Source: Schistocerca nitens (taxonomy: Eukaryota > Arthropoda > Insecta > Orthoptera > Acrididae). From it: a stretch of 64,000 nucleotides of DNA. The translations under genes and the position numbers were made by a program. The notes under the pieces were generated by a model. It did not search any database. It was not told the origin of the DNA and saw nothing but the letters and a program-made list of their open reading frames with translations. The stretch covers positions 495,458,109 to 495,522,108 of the forward strand of contig NC_064614.1 in the NCBI RefSeq assembly GCF_023898315.1, given 5' to 3'. Of the stretch, positions 24,033 through 35,317 are shown piece after piece (positions within the stretch are counted from its first letter, which is position 1; each line of letters starts with the position of its first letter).

Positions 24033-24780
24033 ATTGGAAAAGATCTCAAAAAATACAAAACAAGCAGTCAAGAGTAACAGAAAGACCAAAGAGACCTTGG
24101 CAAAGAGAAAATTAGCCGACTGTGGCGCCACTGAGGCTGATGTGTACGCAAAATGGAGGAGAATAAACAAACACTAAAATTTGTTCTTCAGAGATCTCTC
24201 TATAGCTTAAGATCACAAGATCCGCAATGTCTTAAAAGAGAAATACATTTCTCTGCTGAAAATGGGTGTATCAACAGTTACTTTTTACTAGAAACTCTGC
24301 TTATACCAGAGCTACTGCAAGAAATAAAAACACAAGCTCTAAACCACTGATCTAAACTACAAGAGTTTAAAACGAAGTCGCATGACGTAGCGCTTCTGGT
24401 GGCAGGAAACTGCCCGAGAAAGTTGACTCTCGAAAAAGTATGCGCTAAAATTTACACTAGTTCAGTCAGAAGTAAATTAGATACCCCTAAAGTAAGCGAT
24501 GTATGCAAGCTGTGCCGCTGTGCAACGGTCACGGAATCAAGTAAATAAAGCGACACTAGCGATTTCTGCAGCGGAAAACTACACAACAAATTATACTCAT
24601 TCAGCGCAAAGGATAAAAAAATACACTGACTCATGCAACAAAAACAGATAGCACTACTAAAAATAGCTATATAAACAGGTACTATTCACCTCTACTCAGA
24701 AGTAAAAATACCACTAAACTAAACGATGTATGCAAACTCTCTACTACACTACAACGTTAACTGACTCAACACAAACTATA
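23150..24780. other. Unrecognised stretch, probably decayed repeats
   Basis: Several ~60-100 codon frames on both strands between 23200 and 23860 have no domain I recognise. Between 24440 and 24760 the text AGTAAGCGATGTATGCAA recurs as CTAAACGATGTATGCAAAC with nearby CAGAAGTAAA, so a degenerate direct repeat of ~250 bp is likely. Confidence 0.35.
23972..24031 (+). repeat. (TG)n run followed by poly(A)
   Basis: TG run (~20 bp) directly followed by nearly 40 A. Could be the tail of a retroposed sequence, but no body is identifiable. Confidence 0.95.
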
Positions 24781-24784
24781 GAAA

Positions 24785-26172
24785 GTTCTACAACTACATC
24801 TACATTTACGTGATTACTCTGCTATTCACAATGAAGTGCCTGGCAGAGGGTTCAATGAACCACCTTCAAGCTGTCTCTCTACCGTTGACTGTCGAACGGC
24901 ACACGGGGGGAACGAGCACTTAAATTTTTCTGTGCGAGCCCTGATTCCTCATATTTTATCGTGATGATCATTTCTCCCTATGTAGGTAAGCGCCAACAGA
25001 ATGTTTTTGCAATCGGAGGAGGAAACTGGTGATTGAAATTTCATGAGAAGATCCCGTCGCAACGAAAAACGCCTTTGTTTTAGTGATTGCCACTCCAATT
25101 CACGTATCATGTCGTGACACTATCTCCCCTATTGCGCGATAATACAAAATGAGCTGCCCTTCTTTCTACTCTTTCGATGTCATCCGTATCCCACCTGATG
25201 CGGATCCCACACCGCACAGCAATACTCCAGAATTGGGCGGAAATGCGTGGTGTAAGCAGTCTCTTTAGTAGACCTGTTGCAGCTTTAAGTGAGTTGAATT
25301 TACAGACTTCAGATTTGTGTGACTTATCGCGTAATCGCAATTTAGCAGATTTCTTTTAGTACTCATGTGAATAACTTGACACTTTTGTTAATTCAGGGTC
25401 AATTGCCACTTTTCGCACCATACACATATCTTATCTAAATCATTTTGCAAGTCGTTTTGATCATCTGATGACTTTACAGGACGGTAAATGACAGAATCAT
25501 CTGCAAACAATCTAAGACGCCTACTCAGATTGTCTCCTATGTCGTTAATATAGATAAGGAACAATAGAGGGCCTATAACACTTCCTTGGGGAACGCCGGA
25601 TATTACTTCAGTTTTACTCGATGACTTTCCGTCTATTACTATGAACTGTGACCTTCCTGACAGGCAATCACGAATCCAGTCGCACAACTGAGGCGATACT
25701 CCGTAGGCACGCAGTTTGATTAGAAGACGCTTGTGAGGAACGGTGTCGAAAACCTTCTGGAAATCTAAAAATATGTAATCAATTTGACATCCCCTGTCGA
25801 TAGCACTTATTACTTCATGAGTATAAAGAGCTAGTTGTGTTTCACAAGAACGATGTTTTCTGAATCCGTGCTGACTATGTGTCAATAAATCGTTTTCTTC
25901 GAGGTACTTCATAATGTTCGAATACAGTATATGTTCCAAAACCTTACTGCAAATCGACGTTAGTGATATAGGCCTGTAATTCAGAGTATTACTCCTACGT
26001 CCCTTTTTGGGTATTGGTGTGACTTGAGCAATTTTCCAGTCTTTAGGTACGGATATATCTGTGAGCGAGTGGTTGTATGTAATAGCTAAATATGGAGCTA
26101 TTTTATCAGCATACTCTGAGAGGAACCTGGCCGGTATATAATCTGGACATGAGGCCTTGCCTTTGTTAAGTT
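24785..26172 (-). mobile_element. 5'-truncated Jockey/CR1-type LINE with open RT segment
   Basis: The 3' end at about 24790 has the family terminus (minus strand: GGTTCATTGAACCCTCTGCC, then a GTAGATGTAGTTGTAG-type tail), also present at 42712-42910. The minus-strand frame from 26170 to 25388 has no stop (about 260 codons). It includes KGKASCPDYIPARFLSEY, DWKIAQVTPIPKKG, NYRPISLTSICSKVLEHIL, GFRKHRSCETQLALYTHEV, FLDFQKVFDTVPHKRLLIKL, SGVPQGSVIGPLLFLIYIND and an intact FADD box. Further 3', stops and frameshifts break the thumb region (PRISAQFW, RVERRAAHFVLSRN near 25200-25140). Inactive because it is truncated just before the pre-RT linker, but the least decayed RT in the window. Confidence 0.88.
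25388..26170 (-). pseudogene. Partial reverse transcriptase domain
   Basis: Fingers and palm of a non-LTR reverse transcriptase, in one open frame. Catalytic FADD is near 25505-25515; the GVPQGS block is near 25590. There is no native start codon: the frame opens right after a stop where the LINE is 5'-truncated. No endonuclease is present. Confidence 0.85.
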
Positions 26173-26482
26173 AACTCTTAGAACAGAATAAATAACACTA
26201 TTAAAAACAGAGAAATAATCTGCTACTCAGAAGCAATTTAAGATATCAGACTTAGTAGAATATATACAGACTGCGTACAACATATGAGCTGCTACTGCTA
26301 CTGCTGATATCCGCTATGCACGGAGGCTGGAGCTCTACCTGGTCTATGTCTGTTGTCATGCTCACACTTGATCAGAACACCAGACGCTGAAGCAGTACTC
26401 TCGATCTGTTAACTGAAGGGGGTCACTGCTGTCAGCTGCAGCGAGACATTACACATAATCAGTGGCGACGCGTGACAGTGTG

Positions 26483-26790
26483 TACCGGACCAGGATTCGA
26501 ACCCAGGATCTCCTGCTTACTAGGGAAGTGCGTTAACCACTGCGCCATCCGGGACACAGCGTCATCGCAACTGCACGAGTTGCCTCGTCACTCCTCACGG
26601 CCGATCCACACTTCCATCGAGCGCCACGTATCCTCAGTCCCCGACCATTGATTCCATGTCCGTTGCTATGAGATTCCCACGGGAGATCGGATGTATTTGT
26701 GCATCCTCATTGAAGAAGGTGGATCCATTGATCAGCTAGGCGTATCAATTATATGAATGCGTGGTGCCTGTTCTTTCGGACGTACTCTAG
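26483..26790 (-). mobile_element. tRNA-headed SINE-like element
   Basis: The minus strand contains a near-perfect split pol III promoter: A box TGGCGCAGTGG at 26547-26537 and B box GGTTCGAATCC at 26503-26493. The sequence between them has tRNA-like spacing (start GTCCCGGATGG). The plus-strand sequence from 26555 to ~26790 may be attached repeat sequence, but its limits are uncertain. Not a genuine tRNA, because the anticodon arm does not pair properly. Confidence 0.65.
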
Positions 26791-27612
26791 ATTTGGCCGT
26801 GTTGTATGTTACGTCCATTCGCCTTTCCAAACAGTGATTGTAGGTGCTCATCTTATTCCTTATCGCTCGCTTGTATTACTCCTAAATATGTAAATGATGT
26901 GAGGTGCTCAAGATGTTCATCACTAATCTTTTAAGCGGATACTACCATGATTTTCCTCTGTCAACCATTATTTTACATTCATCCACATTTGAAGAGATCT
27001 GCCAATCGTTACACGAAATATGAAAATTTAGCCTATCTGCATTTACTTACGGCTGTCGGCATTTTTACACGCCATTCGAAGATGACTGTTAAAACAGCTC
27101 AAAATAACCCGCTTCTGAAATAACCGATTTTCTGTACGTCTTATTTCCTGTAATAGAGGTAGACATCGAACAAAGAAAAGTGCTAAATGATTGAATACTA
27201 GAGAAAATCACCGGTATAACTGGGCATTAGTCCGTGCTAAGGGGTGAAAACTGAGATTGAAGGAGGCTGTATTTCGCGTTCATTTGTACATCTTCAGGAC
27301 ATGTCATGTAGACACTGGCTACTTTCTGCCTTTATTGTTCATTGTCAATGAATAGTCGTTAAGTTATTGATTTATTACTGTTAGCATAATCTCCTTCCTT
27401 TTTATTAGTTCCTAGAGATGGCAGACAAATATTTAGCCTTTTAAAGCAAATGAAGCATTGTAATTCATTCTTACGTCAATTTATAAAAATATTTCTAGAC
27501 TAGGATTGGTACCATTCTGCACTACAACGGAGGTCTAGCGACTACAGCGAGAAATTACTGTGTACACACTGCATGTACACGCGCATCTTGAGCCACGACA
27601 CACGGTAGCAGG
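26791..27612. other. Intron, nothing recognised
   Basis: AT-rich sequence without recognisable features. Confidence 0.45.
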
Positions 27613-27807
27613 TTCAAATGGTCCAAATGGCTCTGAGCACTATAGGAATTAACAGCTGAGGTCATCAGTCCCCTAGAACTACATAAATCTATCCAACCTA
27701 AGGACATCACACACATCCATGCCCGAGGCAGGATCGAACCTGCGACCGCAGCGTTTGCGGGGTACCAGACTGAAGCGTCTAGAACCGCTCGGCCACTGCG
27801 GCCGGCG
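27613..27807 (-). mobile_element. tRNA-derived SINE (type 1)
   Basis: Same family as 15515. Flanked by 10-bp duplications differing at one base (CGGTAGCAGG 27603-27612; CGGCAGCAGG 27808-27817). One base is missing in the B box (plus strand GGATCGAACC). The 3' tail carries a duplicated CAAATGGTCCAAATGG. Confidence 0.9.
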
Positions 27808-28570
27808 CGGCAGCAGGGACATTATTACTTCAGCAATGCTGTATCAATTCTAATGCCATTTGTTTGTTGCTAGTTTCTGTCGACGTTGTTATTAAAATAG
27901 CACTGTTCGCGTTTCACATTTTCTGAAGTGACACATTATATGAAAATAATGCAATTTTACTTATAAAAATTACTTCTTTTTTAAAGGCTAGTTTACTTGA
28001 AAACGAAAAATTTTAGCTCTATTGCTATGGCTGATCGATTTTCTGTTTTTCTTTTTTTTATTCCGTTATTAGCATAAAATAAAAACAAGTAACTGTTACA
28101 CCAGTGACCAAACAAATACCAAAAACTACCGGTTATTCGGAATTAAAATACCGATATTGGTTTTGACCGGTTGGTTTCTCCCTTTTCTGCTGTCCAGTGA
28201 AGATACATTCTTGCAACCAACATCGTCGTTGGCGAGGAACCTAAAATTGTTACTGGCCCTATCTGGTATCTGCTATGTATACAGTGAATATGAGAGGACC
28301 CACTCCGTTCTCTCTCTCATCGTCGTTAACAACATAAACCTGACACTGAAGTCTACATTTTCGTAACAGTTACCTACAGTGAGTAGATACATCCGAGACA
28401 CAACTATCGCACTTAGCAAAAGACAGATACTGTGTGCACGATAAAGGAAAACCTCTGTGTGACCTCCCAGGCAGTAATGTCCACACTGATTGCTGCAATT
28501 TTTAGAGACTCGTGCATAGCGCTGGACTACGTGACTTGGACAAGTGCGCTGCAGCCGGAGGACGGCTCAC

Positions 28571-28841
28571 CTGCCGGGCCGGATGAGCCCCCTGGGCAGC
28601 AGGCAGTGTGGCCGCACGCCGCGGTGCAGCGGGCCCCAGGCGCCCAGGCGGTCGCGCGCCAGCCGCTGCCCCACGTGGTGGCGCTCCTGCACCACGAACA
28701 CCAGCTGCGCCTCCGCGTCGCCCCCGCCGCCCCCACCGTCGCCGTAGGCGTGGCCGTCGTCGCCCGGCAGCCGCCACTGCACGTGCACGCGCCCATGGCC
28801 GCGCTCCGAAGCGCTCACGTTCACCGGCACTGCCGACAGAC
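28571..28841 (-). CDS. Kal1: Anosmin-1-like exon, first part of FN3 repeat 1 with Gly-rich insertion
   Basis: 271-nt, extremely GC-rich exon. Acceptor ATGCCCGCAG is at 28851-28842; donor GGCAG|GTGAGC is at 28571/28570. Incoming phase: GT completes the codon started by G of exon 35200-35002 (Gly). Outgoing phase: AG completes with G of exon 17034-16949 (Arg). The product starts LSAVPVNVSASERGHGRVHV, then QWRLPGDDGHAYGDGGGGGG, then QLVFVVQERHHVGQRL, and ends LLPRGLIRPGR. In human anosmin the corresponding strand C reads VIYVVQRRWNYG and the end reads LTDIRPSR (recalled), which fits LVFVVQERHHVG and LPRGLIRPGR. The Gly-rich BC-loop is longer than usual. An N-V-S sequon is present. A second in-frame acceptor AG lies 12 nt inside (GTCTGTCGGCAG). 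Confidence 0.92.
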
Positions 28842-29534
28842 CTGCGGGCATTAACACACTCGCCGCCACCTGCTACAGCGGCCACGCACCTAATTACGCA
28901 GTCACTGCCTACTTAACCCCTCTGTGGTTCCTGGGACACGCATATTCCACTAAAGTAATACGTACTTTTGAGCACTGGGAACTCTGTATTCCATATATGG
29001 GGTAAATTCTTGTGTCCGATTCCTCTCTTCAGCTTTGAGCAACGACGTCATACTAGAGACAGATATTCTACATAGACGTATTCTCTGAAAGCAGAGTATG
29101 TAAACAAAAGTATGTAGCGTGTGATATAATTACAATCACAATTCACGTGATTAATTACTTAGTCACGAATTATATAGAAACGAACTGAAAATAATGGAAA
29201 TAAATAAGAATAAAACAATAGACAAAATATTTATATCTGAAATAAATTAATAAATTACTGTCGTAATATGTGCGAGGAAGAAAAGCACAGACAACCCGTA
29301 ATTTCTATTACAGTAGAGCGAGTGGTAAAATGGTAGTACTATAAAACAGCGTTAACTTGTAATAATAACAATTCTTGAATCTAACAGGACTACCGCGGGA
29401 ATGTGGGTTTTTTTTTTGGGGGGGGGGGGGCGAAATTAAATGGTAACACAGAAACAGGAAAGGAAATGTGGAAAAACCGACTCATAAATTATAGAAAAAA
29501 AGTATACATATAATGATAATTTACAAAAAATAAC
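28842..29534. other. Intron start, nothing recognised
   Basis: AT-rich; contains a T homopolymer followed by a G homopolymer at about 29408-29430. No gene. Confidence 0.5.
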
Positions 29535-30225
29535 AAATATCGAAATCGATAACTAGAATTGACCTTTATGCGTTAATTCTAGTTACCATTTCCTATATTT
29601 GTTACTTTTTCGTATCATTTCAAAGAGAAATTACAAGTGTAGAAATCCTTCTACATTTCAGTTCACACCTGCTGCGAAAACGTTCTAAATAGTGAAGCAT
29701 GTAATGGCTGGAATCAGTAACTAGAACTGACCTCTAATATAGCTAATATAGCTGATTCCAATATTTTTAATTTTTTGTAATAGCTTAGAGGGCAGTTACA
29801 AAGCAGAGATCCTATTACACTTCAGTGTACACACCTGCCGTAAAAATGATTTAAATAATTATCCATGGAATTGTTGGAATCGATAACTATAATTGACCTA
29901 TGTAGGAGGTCAATTCTCGTTACGGAATGTAACCACTCGATGATTCATAATTTTTGACTTCTTTGCAGTGAGTGTGTGAACTCGGTTGTCGTAGGATTTC
30001 TAGAGTTTTATTGATCTCTCAATACCGCGAAAAAGTAACACATATTGCAGGTACGGATTCTGTTTCTTTCTTTTTCACAGTAGTGAAGACAGTAAGATGA
30101 AATGTAAAAATTCCACGACTGTCGTGCACATACTTGCTGCATAAATATTCTAAGTAACGAACCGTGCCGTGTAATGAATGGAATCGGTAACTGTGCTATC
30201 CTTACACGCGTAAATTGAGACAATA
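29535..30225 (+). repeat. Degenerate ~170-bp tandem repeat
   Basis: The motif GGAATCRGTAACTAGAAYTGACC recurs in variants near 29538, 29711, 29877 and 30180. Matching interior text occurs between these points: TACATTTCAGTTCACACCTGC / TACACTTCAGTGTACACACCTGC, and TTCTAAATAGTGAAGCATGTAATGG / TTCTAAGTAACGAACCGTGCCGTGTAATG. The spacing is ~173, ~166 and ~303 bp, the last perhaps a fused pair. Some units carry an internal palindrome (TAACTAGAATTGAC ... TTAATTCTAGTTA). Confidence 0.7.
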
Positions 30226-32160
30226 ATATATTTCAGTCATGTATATTTCTCTTTTTCTGTTCTTATTTATTTTCGTTGCTTTCCATTCTTTCCGAAATAA
30301 TTCGTGGCTAAATATTGAATCATGCAAACTGTGATTGTAATTTTATCCTGTGCTACATTCATTTATTTTCGAATACGACATTTGCTGTCAAAGACTGCCT
30401 CTTTGTATCATTGCTCAAAGCCGACGGGTGGAATCAGACACTATAGCTAACCCGATATCTGTCTAGTGCTGTCATCTATCTAGAAGCTTTCAGAACTTGG
30501 AGTAAAATACTATGGATCATAGGCTGGATGTATAAAGACCTTGGCTATAAACAATGGTAAGGGAAATCGATGAGAAACAGAGTTATTTCCTGCAAAACAT
30601 GTTAAGTGACGCGTTTTATTTATATTAGTTGATAGTTCCACGATAAACCGAGAAATAGCTTCTCTTTCACTAATTTCAGATTATCACTAACAACAACTTT
30701 GTGCACCTAATCAGTGGTAAGTGCCAAAAACGGCTTCCAATAGTAGTGACGAGTGTAGTTTCCATGCCTCGTCAATGCTTTTCAGGGTCTATTTGTATAA
30801 ATCCGAGAATGGCGTGGACATTTAAATCTCAGATAAGAGCCTGCATTTGTATCGGAGCGCAAATGAGCTTCAAAAGTAGTTATTAATTAGGTAAGTGGGA
30901 GTATGTTTTTAAAGAAGTAAACAATGTTGTGCCCCTTACCATAGTCTACTTGAATTTAATTGACTGGTTGATGGAAGAAATGTTAAGAGCTGTGATAAAC
31001 ATGCTTTACATGCTGTAGGAAGGCGCTTGCTAAAATTAATTTTATATTGTGCTGAATCCCATATTAATATTGAAGATTTTCGTACTTTATTATTGCAAAA
31101 ATTTTCATTGGAACTCTTACTATCAAAAACTGAAAGAATTCGAACATTCTGAATTTGTATTTTTGAGAGGTTTCACAGTAACGTTTCTTTAAAACCCACA
31201 CCAAATAAAGAGTGATAACTCAATAGTAATACATATTAAGCGTACTCAGTTTGCAACAGTGTTAATTACCCACTGACGAATTTTAAAAAATAAAAGTAAG
31301 GTAGAATATACCATTTTAAAAATATGCCATTACTGTAAATATATTTGAAAACAATGACTTACCTGAATAAGAATCACATTGCATGTGCTTAAATTATCAT
31401 ATTTAGGTGATTTTATTGAAACCTTTGCTGCGTAATTTCTCAAAACAACCAGTTAGACCCTTATAATTGTTTACAGCCAACGTCTTCGTATAAAGGGCTG
31501 TGAGTGACTAAGCAAGCCATCGTATGCAGAGTGCACCTGTCTTACGAATACTAAATCAAAAGACTGGCTTCTCCACTCCAAGAAAGTGTAAAGTGCGTAA
31601 TTGCGTTTTCTTACACATTACAGACATTGTTTCGAAATATTTCTACATTCCTTTGTAATTCCTCTAGTTTGTACGAAATTTGTAGTTAGTGAAGGCCACA
31701 CCAAACTGCACAGAATGTACGAGGCATTAGTATGTAATATGTCAAAAACATCTTCAAATTTGAACTGAAAATATGTTGTCGAATTTCATATTTTTCATTG
31801 GCATGAGGATAAATGTGCTTTGGTAATGATTTATTACATTTTTTTCGTATTTACTCTCCCGATAGTGCTCCTGGTTTTAAAGAGAGGTCAAATTAAAAAT
31901 TTTGAACGTGGAAGTGCAATGTTGCTTATGACAGACGACAGTTTTTGACCTCTTATTTTTTAAATATTTGTAAAACGAGTTTCAATTACAGGATGCGTTA
32001 ATGCACCTCCTTCCACTAAATTATATTTTTAGCTTCTCTTTTCAACTTTTGTGACTGTGTAGTAAGAGATTTTCCAGCGATCCAAGGCACTCAACGAGGG
32101 CAATAGGTTTTCTCAGCACAAGTAGCTTGGGCGGATGGAAGATTTCGTTTATTTGGCTAC
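30226..32160. other. Intron, nothing recognised
   Basis: AT-rich. No open frame longer than about 60 codons and no repeat I can define. Confidence 0.5.
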
Positions 32161-32167
32161 TAAGTCA

Positions 32168-32240
32168 CGTTGATGATGAGACAACCACAACGTCCTGAAC
32201 GGAGCGAAATGGCGCAGTGACTATGGTCGTGAACTCGTTG
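32168..32240 (+). repeat. Decayed SINE fragment
   Basis: ATGATGAGACAACCACAACG leads into GAGCGAAATGGCGCAGTGAC, which contains an A-box-like TGGCGCAGTG. It resembles a tRNA-headed SINE start but is too short and diverged to assign. Confidence 0.35.
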
Positions 32241-32499
32241 TAGGACGGAATGGGTTAGAAATATACAATCGGCCTTCCTCATGTACTATGCGTAACTTCC
32301 CCTAGAAACTGCCACTTTGGTTTGTTCACCAATGCTACGGGAGAATCCTTCGAACTACTACGCCTGCACCTATACCTACAGTTACTACACTCCGGAAGCC
32401 ACTACATAATGCGACGCAGATCGTAGTTGCTGCTAAAGTCAGTGATATTTCTGTCCTGTCTTATGGTCCTGTGCGAGTTGCAACGTAGTGGCAGCGCAG

Positions 32500-32830
32500 T
32501 TGTTAGTTTTCTGTATTTACCAACTCATTTTCGAGAGAACCACCATTATTCTGATGAGTACCATTTACGTTCCTTGAGAAAAGTTACTTTCGCACCGACT
32601 GTACCGACTAGTCATGATGCTAACAGCGCGTCTCCAAATTCGTTCGATGTCCTCTGATAGCAGCTCCAAACACTACAGCACCATCTAGAACTGAATACAC
32701 TAGTGTCATGTATGCGATTCCTTTTAGAAATGCACTTCTCCAGAACAAATCCAGCTGTCTCATTCCTTTTCCCAACGACTGGTCTTATGTGTTCGTCCCA
32801 CTGCAGATGGCGTTCATAGGAAGCGCTTGA
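32500..32830 (-). mobile_element. LINE reverse transcriptase thumb/C-terminal fragment
   Basis: The minus strand reads HLQWDEHIRPVVGKRN (32815-32770), GFVLEKCISKGIAYMTLVYS and DGAVVFGAAIRG. This is the non-LTR RT thumb pattern (LxWDxH, xxLGFLRR, LVRPxLEYA) in decayed form. No catalytic region present. Confidence 0.45.
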
Positions 32831-35001
32831 GAGAGGAGCGGGAGGGGGATTGTCCTATATATACATGGCGCCGGCCCACCGCCGGTCAGTACATCAGCGC
32901 ACCTCATGATGGCAACGTGGTCGATTGCCGAAATATTGTATCGTATGCACACTCATACCAGGCCGTTCACCCGAGATTTATTTCGTCAATTCAAGAATTG
33001 TTGAAGACAAACCATTAACTTGCACAATGATTGCTGAATGAAAAATGGTGCGCCACAGTGATCACAGAGATTTCGTCCAACAAGATCGAATGAGAATTCC
33101 TTGTGAGTTGCAAACGGTGCAGGTCATTCATCTAGGTATCTACTTGTAAAGAATGCTTATAGAAACATATTTGTCTAACGGGGTGATGGGAGCTGATGGA
33201 ACGTGATGGCATGCAACCGAATGCGAAAGAGTGTGCCGCGAGGCTTATTGTGAAACTGACCAACCATTAAGGCGAAGCTGCGATAATATATTTTATGGGC
33301 ACAGAAAAAACAAACATCCAGAGGCTGAATTTATCGTGTGGTTCACGGTGGTATGATTTGCAATGTCACACACTTTCCAGGAGGGATAGTTTTCTTTAAA
33401 GGAGTACGATTTTGTATCACAGACCAGGAATCAAGCAAAAGAAGTTAATTTGAGCAAGTATTGGCCAAAAGCAGTGTTCATACCACAGTCTATTTCTCTT
33501 ACACCCATTTTCCTACTCTTGCTTGCTGTTACGTAAATACTCACTACTGCCCTTGCAAGATCACGCATACGACAAAGAACCGCAGGGGGCAGAGCACCTC
33601 CACCACAATAAATAACTTTTCAGCCAATTTACCATTGAGATAAACAGTCGGCATAATTGTATACGGATACGTTAAGGCATTAATATTAGTTGATCTTGAT
33701 ACAACTTTTTTCGTACCTCCAATTTCCAGGGTCCCTTTCACACGCATTTATTCTTCAAATCCCGAGTGGCTGGAATTGAAAACAAATCCCTTATAAAATC
33801 ATGGGATAAGTTCGTTCATTTCATCTAGCAATTTTGGAGCCGATTTCGCAGTTTGCTATGCATCGTCCAGAATTTCGTTACCTTACGTGTTCCAACCCTG
33901 TAGCACTGATTGAAGTTGTGCAATCGTACACTGGTTTCCTTGAAATCACTGTACTCTATGAAGCGCACAATTCAATGTGCGTAACGTAGGTCTCTATCAT
34001 GCACATCGTGTAAATTGTATCGAGCATCCTCGAAACGCGCAAACACCAGTTTTTGTAACAAGTGCGCTTTGTCCTCCCTTGAATATCCAGTTTTTCTTAT
34101 GCACTACACGGTCATACTGTTGCGGACTTATTCGAAAATAGTTCATAATTCTTTTTTAATATACTGCAAATGATCTTCCACGTACGTATTTGTTTAGTAT
34201 CCGCTCCTTGGACAACGACTATCCTTCACTAAGTTTCACTGAAGACGGGATTTATGGCTCCCTGTCCGACAAGGGTGATGAACTACGTGGGTCGACACGT
34301 GTTTTAGTGTCACTTTCACTTGTTAAGCCCGTATCGTCACCATTGTATTCCTCATGTACATTGTTCGCACAGTCGAGGGTATACGGCACCACACATTCCA
34401 CTAACTCATCTTGCGGAAACGCTAATACATGTATCATCTTGCGGAAACGCTAATACAGGTATTCCATCTGCCAATTCTTTCTCACTGTGCGGGAATTCCA
34501 TGGTCCCATTTCTGGCGAAATGTCAACTTCGATAACTGTAGCTGTAGGTATAATGCAATATTTGGTTTGTTTATCCTTGCCATTGCTCTGCTTTTTATCA
34601 GTACCGCCAGGACTGCAGTACTGTTGTGAGTTACTTGTCGACTGAACGGTTCAACTACGCTCCGTAGGCTAATGCTGTACTCATCATTGGATATCTCCAG
34701 TTCCGCTTCTTGTTGCATTAGCAGCCAATATTGTGGGTGCATGGTAAACAATACGTGGAGCATCGAAAGCCATAACATCGCTGCCATTTTGCGACCTCAC
34801 ACTCAGCTCCTTGTTAGACGATGTGTAATCTAACGTTCCTCACCACAATCTTTCAGTGTGTGCAAACAACAATACCTAATGAAGCTAAGACTCGAAAGGG
34901 CATTAGATTCTCTCCGATGCTGCGTCCTTCCTTCTGGGGGACTAATGAAAGATAAGATAAATGCGCGGTGTGTTGGAGGTGGGAGCGTCCCCCTGCAGTA
35001 C
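32831..35001. other. Intron, no recognised gene
   Basis: Short frames on both strands (for example minus 34787-34482, 101 codons) lack recognisable domains. The minus strand between 34000 and 34800 shows several neighbouring frames of similar flavour, so a frameshifted transposon gene is possible but I cannot name it. A 2-copy 28-bp duplication is listed separately. Confidence 0.4.
34410..34465 (+). repeat. Two-copy 28-bp tandem duplication
   Basis: CATCTTGCGGAAACGCTAAT followed by ACATGTAT, then the same with ACAGGTAT. Confidence 0.9.
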
Positions 35002-35200
35002 CTGGCGCGACGTCCAGCTGCTGCGCGCGCTGGCAGGTGGCGCCGCAGGCGTTGGGGCAGCACTTGTCGGTGGCGGGGCAGTCGCCGTCGTGCGCGCACG
35101 CCGTGATACAAGCCGCCTCGAACGCCGACAGCGCCGACAGGTCGCCGGGGCAGCTGCCCGCCTTGCTCACCGCGCGCTCCCGCGCGCACTGCTCGGCGCA
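35002..35200 (-). CDS. Kal1: Anosmin-1-like exon, WAP four-disulfide core domain
   Basis: 199-nt GC-rich exon, most 5' part of the gene visible. Acceptor TGTGCTGCAG is at 35210-35201; donor CGCCAG|GTACTG is at 35002/35001. It starts in phase 0 and leaves with one base. The 66 residues hold ten cysteines. Eight of them (positions 17, 31, 35, 41, 47, 48, 52 and 56 of the exon) form a complete WAP core with spacing C-x13-C-x3-C-x5-C-x5-CC-x3-C-x3-C, the same spacing as I recall for human anosmin-1 (GDCP..., KCCSNGCGHTC there; GSCP..., KCCPNACGATC here). The first two cysteines (CAEQC) belong to the upstream cysteine-rich box. WAP followed by FN3 identifies anosmin and argues against single-WAP antiproteases. 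In animals the protein is secreted, binds heparan sulfate and affects neurite branching, cell migration and epithelial morphogenesis. Confidence 0.93.
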
Positions 35201-35317
35201 CTGCAGCACACCAACACACGCAGGCCCGTCACTTCAGTCCGCAGTCTCCAACCTTACCTTCTACCTGCGCCACAATACACAGTTCAGATATGATGCACAT
35301 TGTTAGCACTAAAATGC

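Noticed and set aside
26483..26554. Possible genuine tRNA gene with near-perfect A and B boxes
   Set aside because: Anticodon arm does not pair convincingly and a repeat body follows; a SINE head fits better.
28432..28916. Plus-strand frames of 67-140 codons across the FN3-1 exon
   Set aside because: Antisense shadows of a GC-rich exon; Ala/Arg/Pro-rich and without splice or domain support.
34000..34800. Cluster of minus-strand frames suggesting a frameshifted transposon gene
   Set aside because: No motif I could name; left as unrecognised sequence.
34858..35306. Plus-strand frames of 82-112 codons over the WAP exon
   Set aside because: Antisense shadows; the minus strand gives the complete WAP cysteine pattern.
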